Shown in pieces: positions 41,370 through 51,023 of a stretch of DNA of 61,607 nt; position 1 is the first letter of the stretch; each line of letters begins with the position of its first letter. Location: NCBI GenBank assembly GCA_964462945.1, contig CAYWZW010000025.1, positions 1 to 61,607 of the forward strand. The letters are read 5' to 3'. The notes below the pieces were generated by a model. It searched no databases and had not been told where the DNA came from. It worked only from the letters and a program-made list of their open reading frames with translations. The translations under genes were made by a program, and so were the position numbers. The DNA comes from GCA-020343675 sp964462945. GTDB taxonomy: Bacteria > Planctomycetota > Phycisphaerae > Sedimentisphaerales > Anaerobacaceae.

Positions 41370-43808
41370 TTAGTGCGGTTCATTCGGCGGGGCGCCCTGG
41401 GGCTTGGGTTTTTTTTCAATGCCTACGATGGGGTCCTGTGCCCGCCACGGATGCTCATAGGGTCCCATCTGCTCAAGCGGAATTGTCTCGAAAAGCATCT
41501 GCCGGAGCTGTGAATCATCGCCAACAAACCTGCCTTCCAGTGCTGTTTCCAGCTCAGCGGACCGGCTGGAGACGGCGTTGAGGGCCGTTTGTTGCACTCC
41601 GCCATCGCGCAGGAGAACACTTTCACAATGGGCGAAGAGATTACGGCTGATGATATTCACGTCCGCGTCCTCCGCGAGCCTGGCCAGCTCGGGATAGCGG
41701 CTCGAATAGGGAGGTTGGCCTGCTTGTTGAAGGAATCGCTCAATGGATTCAAGCCAGCGTTTCCGGCCCCAGCGGCTGAAGCTGATTCCTGCACGACAAT
41801 CCAGGAAGAGATTGCCGTCCACGATGTTCTCCTTGCCGCCGTGGATCTGGACGCCGCCGAACATGACGGCGCCGCACCGTTCGAAGATGTTTCCGTGGAT
41901 TGTTACACCCGAGATCATATCGTCCAGCCGGATACCCGCCGCACCATTGTCGGTACCGCCTCGAATGTCACTCCAGCGGTTCCAGCGGACCACGACTCCG
42001 CGATACAGCGGATTACCCCACATATCGAGCCCGCCCTGATCATCTGATTCCTGAACGACGTTACGAATCACGTTCAGCTCGATGAGATGATCGTTGCCTT
42101 CGATGCGCATCGCCGAGGAAGGTACTTTCTCAAACAGATTGTGGGCGATGCGGTTGCCGCAGCCGTCGAGGTGAACCGCTGGGGTGTAGGTCCGCTTGAG
42201 CCGAGAGATGTCTGAGACGGTGCAGTTCTCGACAACGTGATGGCCGGGCGTCAGCGTCTGGCGGTCCCCGCCGGCCACGCGCGCCCCGCCGCAGCCAAGG
42301 GTGTTCATCGTGCACCCGAAGATGCCGTGGTTCTGTCCGCCCTCGATGACAATCGCATCGCCGCCGAGCTGGCGTACCGTACAACCGGCCGCTAAGCAGT
42401 TGGCTCCGCCGCGGATATGAATGCCGTCCCCGCGTCCCTCCTGCAACGTGAGGCCAAGCAGCATTACGTGCTCGACGTCAGTCAGTACGACGAAAGGCTG
42501 GTCGAACACGCTCAGAACCGTCTCCGCCCTTGGCGGCTCGATCCCCTCTGACGAAAGCCAATAGACCATCCCGGCTTGGCGGTCGAGATACCACTCGCCG
42601 GGGCAGTCCAGCTCGCGGAACACGTTCACGGCATAATAGCGCTGGTCCTGACGGTAACCATAATTGGAGTAAGGCGGAGATAGCGTAAAAGTCCGGGCCT
42701 CAGCGTCAATCGAAGCTACTTTTTGATACTCTTCAAACCAGTCCCAGAACCAGTAGCCATAAAGGCGGACATCTGGCTCGTCAAGCCAGCGGCTCGGCCG
42801 GTCGTCGAGGTAACGGAATTTCCCGTCTCTGCATCCGGTGATCGTATTCCAGACTTTGAAGGTTTCCTTGCCGAGGATTTCGCCAGTCTTGACAAAGCCT
42901 TCATTCGGCCAGCGAGCGAGCGTTTGCGGCTGACCGTTCACGAACAGCTCCGGCCGGCGACGCAGACCCGTCGCGTCGCCCCAATTCGTCACGCCCAGCG
43001 CCTTCAAGTCAGCTTCCAGAACGCGGTCGCGAACCGACGGATCAAGCTTGTCTCGAAGCTTGGCGTCCGAGATCGGTTTCCACGCTGTGACTCGTACCCC
43101 GCCGCGGAGGATGGGCACCTGGCCGGACTTAGCCTGATAGATGACCGGCGCCTCGGCGGTTCCCGAGTCCTGCGATGTCAGGCTGAGAGTCCGCTGAACG
43201 GGATATGCTCCTCCATCGATCACGATTTTCGCGCCGCCCTTGGGCAACATTCCGCCGTGAGATTTCTTCAAGCTCCGTATGGCGTCGCGCGCCCTTTCAA
43301 GGGTGCTAAACGGTTTGTCTTGCGAACCTTCGGCGGCGTCGCTTCCAGCGGGCGCCACATGGAACACCGCAGCCAGTTCGGGCAGCACCGGCAGTTGGAC
43401 TCGGCAGGCGGCAGGGTCACGCCCGCGCAACCCCTGCCCGCCGTACGTCTGGCGGGCCAGCTCCAGACGTTTTGCCTCCAAGATGCGGCGGCACGCCGTG
43501 TCACGGTGGAATTGCGGCAATTCAGCATTACCGGCCAAACGCTGCCATATCGCGGCTGCGGCAGCGAAGTCCTCACGGGCCAGCGCCACTTCCGCCAGAG
43601 CAAGCATGGCCAGGCCGCGAATGAACGCTGGGGCTGATGTACTCTGAGCGACCGCCTCAAACTCTTCGGAAGCTGCGTCCAGCCGTCCCTCAGCGAAAGC
43701 CTTGGCTGCCGCGTCTAATGCCGGCCAGGAAGAAGCGGGCAGACCCTGGGGTGCTTTGGCTGCCGACATGGCGCAGGCGATTGCAAGGACCGTCACAATA
43801 CGCAACAT
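41370..43808 (-). CDS. secreted right-handed beta-helix glycan enzyme, GH141-like
   Basis: About 812 residues. Signal peptide MLRIVTVLAIACAMSAAKA; GAGGA 8 bases before this ATG. Residues about 20-140 are a helical tetratricopeptide-like region (AFAEGRLDAASEEFEAVAQ, LAREDFAAAAAIWQRLA). From about 145, VAPAGSDAAEGSQDKPFSTLERARDAIR opens the beta-helix enzyme with GGAYPVQRTLSL, ELFVNGQPQTLARWPNEGF and beta-helix coils to about 690. GH141 includes alpha-L-fucosidase and xylanase activities; the one here is not assignable. It lies tail-to-head with an exported sugar isomerase and opposite a GH20 gene, suggesting a glycan-degradation cluster. Confidence 0.78.
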   Translation of the reverse strand: MLRIVTVLAIACAMSAAKAPQGLPASSWPALDAAAKAFAEGRLDAASEEFEAVAQSTSAPAFIRGLAMLALAEVALAREDFAAAAAIWQRLAGNAELPQFHRDTACRRILEAKRLELARQTYGGQGLRGRDPAACRVQLPVLPELAAVFHVAPAGSDAAEGSQDKPFSTLERARDAIRSLKKSHGGMLPKGGAKIVIDGGAYPVQRTLSLTSQDSGTAEAPVIYQAKSGQVPILRGGVRVTAWKPISDAKLRDKLDPSVRDRVLEADLKALGVTNWGDATGLRRRPELFVNGQPQTLARWPNEGFVKTGEILGKETFKVWNTITGCRDGKFRYLDDRPSRWLDEPDVRLYGYWFWDWFEEYQKVASIDAEARTFTLSPPYSNYGYRQDQRYYAVNVFRELDCPGEWYLDRQAGMVYWLSSEGIEPPRAETVLSVFDQPFVVLTDVEHVMLLGLTLQEGRGDGIHIRGGANCLAAGCTVRQLGGDAIVIEGGQNHGIFGCTMNTLGCGGARVAGGDRQTLTPGHHVVENCTVSDISRLKRTYTPAVHLDGCGNRIAHNLFEKVPSSAMRIEGNDHLIELNVIRNVVQESDDQGGLDMWGNPLYRGVVVRWNRWSDIRGGTDNGAAGIRLDDMISGVTIHGNIFERCGAVMFGGVQIHGGKENIVDGNLFLDCRAGISFSRWGRKRWLESIERFLQQAGQPPYSSRYPELARLAEDADVNIISRNLFAHCESVLLRDGGVQQTALNAVSSRSAELETALEGRFVGDDSQLRQMLFETIPLEQMGPYEHPWRAQDPIVGIEKKPKPQGAPPNEPH

Positions 43809-43827
43809 CAGCCTGTTCCTCAATCAC

Positions 43828-44733
43828 CTACACGTCACAGGCCTTCACCGCCTGCACAAGCGACTCCATTGGATCGCGCGTGGGGCTGTACTCATGGGCG
43901 ACATAGCCCTGGTAGCCGGCCTCGACAATGGCCCGCATGACAGCGGGATAATAAATCTCCTGGTTCTCATCGAGCTCATGACGGCCCGGCACGCCGGCGG
44001 TATGAAAGTGGCCGATGTGCTCAATGTTCTTGCGAATCGTGGCAATGAGATCGCCCTCCATAATCTGCATGTGGTAGATGTCGTACAACATCTTGAAGCG
44101 TGGCGAATTCACGCGCCGGCACAGCTCGAAGCCCCACGCGGATTTGTCGCACATGTAGCCGGGATGGTTGACCTTGCTGTTGAGAAGCTCCATGCAGATG
44201 GTCACACTGTTGTCCTCGGCAATCTTGACCGCTTCCTTCAGGATGGCATGGCAATTATCCATGCCCTCCTCGTCGCTGATCCCCTGGCGATCGCCGGCCA
44301 TACAGATCACGTTGGGCCATTTGTACTCTGCCGCCGCCTTGATGTTTGTCTTGAAATCGTCGAGGAACTTGGCGTGCAGCGATTTATCGTTGAGGCCCTT
44401 CGGGATGGAGCCGGCGCCCGGCACCATCGTCGCGACCAGACCATGTTTCTTGAGCGTGGGCCAGTCATTGGGGCCTACCAGGTCCCTGCCCACCAGCCCC
44501 ATCTCGACCAGGAGCGACGCCGTCTGCTCGGCGTCCAGGCCAGCCTTTCGCAGGCAGCCGCCGCATATAGACTGCTTGATGCGCCCATTCTTCACGACTC
44601 TCTTGGTCTGACCCCACGCGGCTTGGGGCAGTCCCACCAGCACTGACGAGGCACCGACCACCGCCGCCGCCGTCGTCAGAACGTCGCGGCGCGTAATGGA
44701 GCCCAAATCCAAACACTTATGAATGCGCTTCAT
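43828..44733 (-). CDS. Tat-exported sugar isomerase/hydroxypyruvate isomerase-like (AP endonuclease 2 fold)
   Basis: 301 residues. SITRRDVLTTAAAVVGASSVLVG is a Tat signal. The TIM-barrel core has a conserved NVICMAGDRQG, VTICMELLNSKVNHPGYMCD (catalytic Glu), MLYDIYHMQIMEGDL (metal Asp/His), HIGHFHTAGVPGRHE and YVAHEYSPT, typical of hydroxypyruvate isomerase (Hyi) relatives. It would interconvert aldose/ketose-type substrates, but outside the cytoplasm. The ATG at 44733 has GGGAC upstream. 19 bases separate it from the beta-helix gene, so both are on one transcript. Confidence 0.88.
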   Translation of the reverse strand: MKRIHKCLDLGSITRRDVLTTAAAVVGASSVLVGLPQAAWGQTKRVVKNGRIKQSICGGCLRKAGLDAEQTASLLVEMGLVGRDLVGPNDWPTLKKHGLVATMVPGAGSIPKGLNDKSLHAKFLDDFKTNIKAAAEYKWPNVICMAGDRQGISDEEGMDNCHAILKEAVKIAEDNSVTICMELLNSKVNHPGYMCDKSAWGFELCRRVNSPRFKMLYDIYHMQIMEGDLIATIRKNIEHIGHFHTAGVPGRHELDENQEIYYPAVMRAIVEAGYQGYVAHEYSPTRDPMESLVQAVKACDV

Positions 44734-44986
44734 TTCACGTCCCTTTCTGTAATTTGAGTTTTTTCGAAACCCTCTAACGTTTCCGGGTGGTATGCTATCA
44801 CTTGGGCCCTTGGGAGTCAACAAACGTTCGGACCCAAACCGACCGGCCTCGGTGGCAACCGCATTTTCGCCCAGCCCCCTGACCTGAATCACGATGGACT
44901 AATCGATGCGATATCCATCGACTGGACTTGTGGTATAATCAGCAGCCGTGGAAATGATTAAGGAGAAATGGTTAAGGAGGTCCATA
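44734..44986. promoter_or_regulatory. divergent intergenic region with extended -10 for GH20
   Basis: TGGTATAAT at 44931-44939 is an extended -10 box reading toward the GH20 gene, whose ATG has AGGAGG upstream. No -35 is clear. A promoter for the minus-strand isomerase must also lie here but I cannot place it. Confidence 0.5.
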
Positions 44987-46702
44987 ATGGATAGATTCAT
45001 GTGCAGAACAGTATCCGGCGTCATAGTTGCGATGGTTTACGTGTTCCCGGCCGTTGGAGCCACGACGATCGAAAGAGCGAAGGTCGTTCCCTTACCCGTC
45101 CGCGTCGAAGACCGTGCCGGTTCTTTTGTTATCGCGCCATCCACGCAGGTCATTACCCAGGACGCGGCTTCCATCGAGGCATCGAAACTCATAGAGGCGT
45201 TAGAGCCGGCGATGGGATATCGACTGAAGCTGGCCCGCCACGCGGATGGCGGGCTGGTCGAGCGTCCGCCGAACGTAGAAAACAGCATACGGCTGGGAAT
45301 CGAATCGTCACTGAAAGATCCACTCGGGGAAGAAGGGTACGAGCTTGAGGTCACAGGCCACTTTATCGTAATTCGCGCCGCCGAGCGGGCCGGATTGTTC
45401 TACGGCATCCAGACACTCCGGCAGTTGATGCCGCCGCCCATTTTCAACAAGGAGAGGGTCGAGGGAATTAAGTGGTCCGTGCCTTGTGTGCGCATCATCG
45501 ACTATCCCCGATTCAAATGGCGCGGGCTGCTGATTGACCCGGCCCGGCATTTCATCCCCAGGCAGGACATCGAGCGATTCATCGACACGATGGCTTTGCA
45601 CAAATTCAACCGCCTGCAGATACACCTGACCGACGACCAGGGCTGGCGAATCGAAATCAAAAAGTATCCGCAACTGACGCAGATCGGCGCGTGGATGGAT
45701 TTTAGCGCCATGGGCCAAGACGGCAAGAGAACCAGCGGCCAACGCCCGGGCGGGTTCTACACCCAGGACGACATCCGTCATCTGGTCCGCTACGCAGCGG
45801 AGCGTTACGTTACCATCGTGCCCGAAATCGAGATGCCCGCCCACACGGGCGCGGCGATTGTGTCTTACCCTCAGATCGGCCTGCATCCTGCGAAGCTAAA
45901 CGCCCTCCCGCCGGAGCAGCGCTGGACCGCCAACGAGAGGGTTCTGGCGCCACGTCCGCAGACCGTTGCCTTCATGCAGGACGTGCTGACGGAAGTCATG
46001 GAGATGTTTCCAAGCAGACACATTCACATTGGGGGCGACGAAGCGAACACCGAGCATTGGAAGCAGAGCGAGGAGATGCAGGCGTTGAAGTTGCGGCTGG
46101 CCCGCCACGCGGACGGCGGGCTGGGCCTGAAGGATGAGGCCGAGCTGCATAGCTGGTTCATCAAGCAGGTGGATGAATTCCTGACACGTCATGGCCGGCG
46201 CCTGGTCGGGTGGGACGAGATTCTTCAGGGTGGCCTGGCGCCGGGGGCGGTGGTGATGAGCTGGCGGGGGCAAGACGGCGGCATCACAGCCGCCCAGGCC
46301 GGACACGATGTGATCATGGCCCCGACCTCGCATACATACTTCGACTACTACCAGGGCCCTGAGAAGACCGAGCCGCGGGCCATCGGCGGTTACATCCCAC
46401 TCCAAAAGGCTTACACGTTCGAGCCTGTTCCCGAAGCGCTCACCAAAGAGCAAGCCGATCACGTGCTGGGCGGACAAGGCCAACTATGGGGGGAGTATAT
46501 GGCCGACGAGAAGCACCGCGAATATATGACTTACCCGCGGGCCGCCGCGCTGAGTGAGGTGCTCTGGTCGCCGCGGGAGACTCGCAACTACGAGGCGTTT
46601 CTGATCCGCCTAGCCGAACATCTCAAGCGCCTTGAGGCGGCAGGGGTGAACTACCGTTCGCTGGATAAGGAACCTCGCGCGGCGCCAACCAGTAACTCCT
46701 GA
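44987..46702 (+). CDS. beta-N-acetylhexosaminidase (GH20)
   Basis: 571 residues. Signal peptide (about 1-25, ending VGA); GH20b domain to about 160; TIM barrel with RFKWRGLLIDPARHF, HLTDDQGWRIEI, PEIEMPAHTGAA, and the catalytic pair Asp351-Glu352 in HIGGDEANTEHW; VGWDEIL and the Trp-rich end (GQGQLWGEY, EVLWSP). It releases terminal GlcNAc/GalNAc by substrate-assisted catalysis. AGGAGG supports the start. Residues about 81-91 and 370-380 both read RLARHADGGL or KLARHADGGL, encoded by two nearly identical 29-bp palindromic repeats, both insertions against the family. Confidence 0.95.
   Translation: MDRFMCRTVSGVIVAMVYVFPAVGATTIERAKVVPLPVRVEDRAGSFVIAPSTQVITQDAASIEASKLIEALEPAMGYRLKLARHADGGLVERPPNVENSIRLGIESSLKDPLGEEGYELEVTGHFIVIRAAERAGLFYGIQTLRQLMPPPIFNKERVEGIKWSVPCVRIIDYPRFKWRGLLIDPARHFIPRQDIERFIDTMALHKFNRLQIHLTDDQGWRIEIKKYPQLTQIGAWMDFSAMGQDGKRTSGQRPGGFYTQDDIRHLVRYAAERYVTIVPEIEMPAHTGAAIVSYPQIGLHPAKLNALPPEQRWTANERVLAPRPQTVAFMQDVLTEVMEMFPSRHIHIGGDEANTEHWKQSEEMQALKLRLARHADGGLGLKDEAELHSWFIKQVDEFLTRHGRRLVGWDEILQGGLAPGAVVMSWRGQDGGITAAQAGHDVIMAPTSHTYFDYYQGPEKTEPRAIGGYIPLQKAYTFEPVPEALTKEQADHVLGGQGQLWGEYMADEKHREYMTYPRAAALSEVLWSPRETRNYEAFLIRLAEHLKRLEAAGVNYRSLDKEPRAAPTSNS
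45229..45257. repeat. in-frame palindromic repeat in GH20, copy 1
   Basis: 29 bases; GCCCGCC (45233-45239) and GGCGGGC (45248-45254) form a 7-bp hairpin. It differs from copy 2 at 46096 by one base (T for C in the loop). It encodes KLARHADGGL. Confidence 0.8.
46096..46124. repeat. in-frame palindromic repeat in GH20, copy 2
   Basis: Same 29-base palindrome in the same frame and orientation as copy 1, 867 bases (289 codons) downstream. It encodes RLARHADGGL between the catalytic strand and the GLKDE...HSWFI helix. Confidence 0.8.
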
Positions 46703-46966
46703 ATCCAGCCGGTGAAGAGATCCGCCGCCGGTGGGCACGCGGCGGGAGTCTGCAAGAAAGGCAGCGGCGCTTCTTGTACGACAAACATCGAAGCGTTATA
46801 AGAATGTCAATCATTGCGACTTGTGTCTGAGGCCGGATGCGGACAAGAGCCTGCTGTTGGTTTCTTACGGCTTGGACGAAGAATCTGTGCTCTTCGGGTT
46901 GATATGCGCCTTCTGGGGCGTCGGGGGCCAAGCGCGAGTGGTTGCGAGCATTGGAAAGGAAAGAAC

Positions 46967-48421
46967 ATGAAACGTTCAGAATCAGCACAAACAGCGAAGA
47001 TATCCAGGCGCGACTTTCTGCACGCGGCCGGCAGCGCTGCGGCGGGCATTTCGTTAAGCTCCGGACAGTCACTTGGCGCCGCTGCCCCCGCCCGGAGTAC
47101 GAACCTGCTGAAAGGATCTACCACGGTGCGTGGGGCTTTTATCTATCCTCCAACCGAATCTCTGAGGGAGGCCGGCTATTACAGTTGGCCGGGATCCGGC
47201 TTTGATGCCGAAGAGCGCCAAAAGCAGTACATGGAAAGGATCAAGAAAATCGAGCAGGACTTGGAGATGCGTATCTCGATGAACGAAACGCCGCTCGATG
47301 ACGCCGAGAGCGTGACGCGGTTTATCGGCGAGGTTAAACAGTCAAAGCCCGACGGCTTGCTGCTGGTCCTCTTCAAGAAGGGGCATTGGGGGCATGTAAC
47401 GCGCATCGTCGAGGAAACGAAAATTCCCACGGTCGTGCTTGCCACATTGGGAATCCTGCTGGTGGAGCATATTAATCAGCTCCACCGAAAGCCCGGCGTT
47501 TATCTGATCAATTCGCTGGACAATCTGGACGCCGTCCAAGAGGGCATGAAGATGATCAGGACGGGACGCCGGATGAGAGACAGCCTGATTGCCAGCATAG
47601 GAGGCTCAGAGGTCCAAGAGACGACAGTGCCCCATCTTGGAACTCGGGTGCGGACCGTGCCGCACGCGGTCTTCTACGAGGAATTCAGGCGCACCGAAAC
47701 TACAGAGGCCGTGAAGAAACTCGCTGATGCCTATCTGAAAAATGCCAAAGAGGTGATCCAGCCGACGAACGCTGATATTCTCGATGCCGCGAGGGCGTAT
47801 TTTGTCCTCAAGCGAATCGTTGAAACGGAAAAAGCCGATGCCGTGATGATGGATTGCCTGCCGGGCCTCAGCAAGCCGCACAAGCATTGTCCGCCGTGCA
47901 TGGGCGTTATGAGCTTGAGGGATGAAGGGATTCCCGCCGGCTGCCAGGCGGATCTGAACGCTACGCTGACCCTGATGCTCGTGCAGCAGCTCTTCGACCG
48001 GCCGGGGTTCCAGCAGAATGCCTCGATGGACACGCAGAAGAATCACTATTTCGGCGCCCATTGCACCTGCCCCTTGAAGCTGAGCGGCGCCGCCGGCCCT
48101 TCCGAGCCGTACATCTTGATGAGTCACGCCGAAGCGGGCTGGGGCTGTGTCCCCCGCGTTCTCTGGCGCGCCGGACAAGATGTCACACTGACGCAGTACC
48201 TATCAGGGCCAACGCCCCGGATGTACGTTTATAGCGGAACCGTTGTGGGCTGCCCGCCGATTCCGCCGACCGGAGGCTGTCGCACGAACGTGGAGATGAC
48301 GATCAACGAGGTGGACGACGTGTGCGACGTCAAGGGGATGCACCAGGTTATCTTCTACGGGAGCAGCGCCAGGGCGCTACGGACGTTCTGCCGGTTATAC
48401 GGCATTGAGGTCGTAACTTAG
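46967..48421 (+). CDS. Tat-exported L-fucose/arabinose isomerase-like protein
   Basis: 484 residues. KISRRDFLHAAGSAAAGISL is a Tat signal. The body resembles the fucose/arabinose isomerase fold: PDGLLLVLFKKGHWGHVTRIVEE and KADAVMMDCLPGL, GIPAGCQADLNATLTLMLVQQLF (metal Glu/Asp region), FGAHCTCPLKLSG, HAEAGWGCVPRVL. Such enzymes are normally cytosolic; export is unusual. GGAAAGGA lies before the ATG. It follows GH20 by 264 bases with no other gene; its stop overlaps the stop of the convergent phosphatase by four bases. Exact sugar unknown. Confidence 0.8.
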   Translation: MKRSESAQTAKISRRDFLHAAGSAAAGISLSSGQSLGAAAPARSTNLLKGSTTVRGAFIYPPTESLREAGYYSWPGSGFDAEERQKQYMERIKKIEQDLEMRISMNETPLDDAESVTRFIGEVKQSKPDGLLLVLFKKGHWGHVTRIVEETKIPTVVLATLGILLVEHINQLHRKPGVYLINSLDNLDAVQEGMKMIRTGRRMRDSLIASIGGSEVQETTVPHLGTRVRTVPHAVFYEEFRRTETTEAVKKLADAYLKNAKEVIQPTNADILDAARAYFVLKRIVETEKADAVMMDCLPGLSKPHKHCPPCMGVMSLRDEGIPAGCQADLNATLTLMLVQQLFDRPGFQQNASMDTQKNHYFGAHCTCPLKLSGAAGPSEPYILMSHAEAGWGCVPRVLWRAGQDVTLTQYLSGPTPRMYVYSGTVVGCPPIPPTGGCRTNVEMTINEVDDVCDVKGMHQVIFYGSSARALRTFCRLYGIEVVT

Positions 48422-49707
48422 CGGCACGACGTGGGCGAAAGTATCTCAAGACCCACCATCGTAATGTCATCGACTTCTGAGGGATCGAGCTGCTGATTCT
48501 GGGCAAGCGCGTTAAGTGAATCCATCATCTCACGAATCGGCAAATCTTTGATCTTGCAGAATCCTTCGCCGAAATTAAAGCCTCCCTGGTCATCGAACCT
48601 GCCGATGAAAGGTTCGCCTCCGTCGGAATAGAGCAGCAGTTTGTCGCCGGGCTGGAGCTGCACGGTCCGCTGAACGTATTCGGCCTGCTCGAAAATCCCC
48701 AGCAGGGAGCCCCGCACTTCAAGCCGTTCAGGCGGCTGCCCTTGCCGGATCACGATCGGATACGGATGCCCGGCGCGCGCGTACGTAAGCTGGAGCGTTT
48801 TCGTATTCAGCAGACAATAGCAGCACGTGGCAAACTGATAGCCCGACAGCTTCTGTGCGGCCATCCGCACGTTGAGATTCTTCACGACCTCGGCCGGAGA
48901 GAACACACGATAATTGTTCCCGACGGTCTCTCGCATGACCAGAGCCTGCTTCAGAAAGATCGTCAACAGAGCGGCGGGCATCCCATGACCGACGACGTCG
49001 GCGACGTAGAAGCCGATATGTTGTTCATCAATCCGCACAACGTCGTAGATGTCGCCGGAGACCCATTCGGCGGGCAGGAAAATGGTAGCCCACTGCACCT
49101 GGTCGCTGTTAGGCAATCGGGTAGGCAGGAAGTCCTGCTGGACAAGACCGGCTAAGCGAAGCTGTTCCGTCAGGTTATCTGCTAACGCCTTTGTCATGCT
49201 AAGCTGCTCCGCCAGTTTATTCCTGCAAATTGTCTGCACCTGCCGGGGTGGAATCGCGGGCTTGACCGCCATGCCCGAACTGCCTTTGCGGTATGCAAGA
49301 TTGACACTCATTCTTGTCCAAAGCTCATTGATGGAGACCGCCTGCATTGTGGCGTCCATAGAGAAGCTGGTGCTGGACGGTGATAGCGAGAAACTCCTGA
49401 CGGGCACGGTCGTCCGGCCTGTAAGCAGAATCACGCCGATATGTTCTTTCTCGAGTGACTCAATGATTCGGACCAATTGCTGCTGAGAGGCCGTCAAGTC
49501 TTTTGCATCGATTACAGCGGTCCCTATCAAATCAAGTCTGTCGCGTACCTCGGAAAACCGGTTGATCGGAAGAATATGGTAAGAAAGCTTCCGCAGCTTC
49601 AATAGCCGCCTTATCTCGGCCGGCATGGAGCCCTGATCGGTCAGGTACAGAACGTCCGTGAAACGCCCCGATACCTCGATGGCACTAAATGGTTCTGCGT
49701 TTTCCAT
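48418..49707 (-). CDS. SpoIIE-type PP2C serine phosphatase
   Basis: 429 residues. An N-terminal alpha/beta segment (about 1-115: VLYLTDQGSMP, VIDAKDLTASQQQLVRIIE, GVILLTG) resembles a degenerate response-regulator receiver. A helical linker (160-200) leads to the PP2C_SIG domain from about 205: QQDFLPTRLPNSDQVQWATIFLPAEWVSGDIYDVVRID, FYVADVVGHGMPAALLT, LTYARAGHPYPIVI and LLLYSDGGEPF with metal Asp/Gly residues. Such RsbU-like proteins act on anti-sigma/anti-anti-sigma systems. The start is uncertain: ATG at 49752 would add 15 residues; neither has a good ribosome-binding site. Confidence 0.88.
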   Translation of the reverse strand: MENAEPFSAIEVSGRFTDVLYLTDQGSMPAEIRRLLKLRKLSYHILPINRFSEVRDRLDLIGTAVIDAKDLTASQQQLVRIIESLEKEHIGVILLTGRTTVPVRSFSLSPSSTSFSMDATMQAVSINELWTRMSVNLAYRKGSSGMAVKPAIPPRQVQTICRNKLAEQLSMTKALADNLTEQLRLAGLVQQDFLPTRLPNSDQVQWATIFLPAEWVSGDIYDVVRIDEQHIGFYVADVVGHGMPAALLTIFLKQALVMRETVGNNYRVFSPAEVVKNLNVRMAAQKLSGYQFATCCYCLLNTKTLQLTYARAGHPYPIVIRQGQPPERLEVRGSLLGIFEQAEYVQRTVQLQPGDKLLLYSDGGEPFIGRFDDQGGFNFGEGFCKIKDLPIREMMDSLNALAQNQQLDPSEVDDITMVGLEILSPTSCR

Positions 49708-49975
49708 CCCGTTTGCTTTCTTTTGCCGTCTTATAGGACCTGGAATAAACATCGGGCCCCAACGCGGGCATAACTTAATTTCGGCTTGTCAGGGGCGGCA
49801 CTTTTCATTTTTCTTGCCTTTTTCCGTTCTTTCAGGAGCGGCGATCTAACGTCGCCCATTAGGATCAGGCTTCGGTCTGCGGAGGAAAATGTGCCTGGGG
49901 ATGGGCGGCATAGTAACACGATGGACGAGAAAGGGATGGGCGATAGACGACTCGTCCCACGTCCCTCGTTCTTGG

Positions 49976-50698
49976 TCAGCCGGCGAAGATGGCCGAGCCG
50001 ATGCGAAGAATCGTCGCTCCCTCTTCGACGGCGATCTCGTAGTCCGAGCTCATGCCCATGCTCAGCTCGGTAAACCGCGGGCCGACAACCTTCTCGCCTC
50101 GCATTTCGATGAATAGCTCTCTTGCCCGAACGAAACAGGACCGGACAATATCTTTATTATGGGTCAGAGGCGCCATGGTCATCAGGCCGACGAGTTGTAC
50201 GTTCGGAAGGGTCTCTATCTGCTCGGCCAGATGCGTGGCCGCCCCTACGGGGACGCCGTACTTCTGGGGTTCGTCGGACGTATTGACCTGCAAAAGAATT
50301 CTTGGGTTCAGATTGAGCTTTGCCGCGGCGGTGTTGATCTCCTCGGCCAGCCGAAGCGTGTCCACCGAATGTATAAGCACGGCAATCGGTAACACCTGAC
50401 GGACCTTGTTGCGCTGCAAATGGCCGATCATGTGCCACCGGATCTTCTTCAGCAGAGCCGGGTCACCGTCGGGGCCCTGCAGGAACTCTTCAACCTGAGC
50501 GGAGACCTTTTTCAGTTGCTGGACACGATTCTCTCCCAGGTCGGTGACGCCCAGACTGATGACCTGCTGGACATCTTCGAGGGTAGCGGACTTGGTGACA
50601 ACGACAAGCTTGACCTCACTGGGTTCCCGGCCGGCACGTGCACAGGAAGAGTCGATGGTGTCCTTAATACGCTTCAGTTTCTCGGAAATCTTTGCCAT
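49976..50698 (-). CDS. YggS-family PLP homeostasis protein
   Basis: 240 residues. VKLVVVTKSATLEDVQQ contains the PLP-binding Lys (about 34); DLGENRVQQLKKK, WHMIGHLQRNK, HSVDTLRLAEEINTAA, LLQVNTSDEPQKYGV, LVGLMTMAPL and LSMGMSSDYEIAVEEGATILRIGSAIFG are the conserved barrel motifs. It buffers pyridoxal phosphate in the cytosol; no catalysis is known. Confidence 0.95.
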   Translation of the reverse strand: MAKISEKLKRIKDTIDSSCARAGREPSEVKLVVVTKSATLEDVQQVISLGVTDLGENRVQQLKKVSAQVEEFLQGPDGDPALLKKIRWHMIGHLQRNKVRQVLPIAVLIHSVDTLRLAEEINTAAAKLNLNPRILLQVNTSDEPQKYGVPVGAATHLAEQIETLPNVQLVGLMTMAPLTHNKDIVRSCFVRARELFIEMRGEKVVGPRFTELSMGMSSDYEIAVEEGATILRIGSAIFAG

Positions 50699-50988
50699 AA
50701 GACAATTGTCAGAGATTCAGAATCGAGACCTCGATCCACCCTATACAAGGAATACGCTCAACATATCAGTCCGTTGGATTTTTTGCCAGCACAAAAACGA
50801 TCCACAGACAAATTTTGGCGGTTTTCCCTGTCTCAGCAAGCGGATTGCCCGTTGGACAGGAACTTCCCGGGTGCCTCGCGCACGTCTGGGCATTCGCAAC
50901 GCACTAAGTATTTGAGCCGAATGGTTTTGTGATTTCCGTCCGGATAACACGATGTTCGCAAAAAAAACGGAAAAAAGCGATTTTGAGC

Positions 50989-51017
50989 TTGCATTTTTGG
51001 GCCGCACCGGGTATACT
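50989..51017 (+). promoter_or_regulatory. promoter of the candidate structured RNA
   Basis: TTGCAT, a 17-base spacer, TATACT. The start would be near 51024. No open reading frame follows it. Confidence 0.55.
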
Positions 51018-51023
51018 AATGTA

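Noticed and set aside
46731..46970. 79-codon open frame between GH20 and the fucose isomerase-like gene
   Set aside because: No ribosome-binding site, no domain, and it overlaps the real downstream start in another frame.
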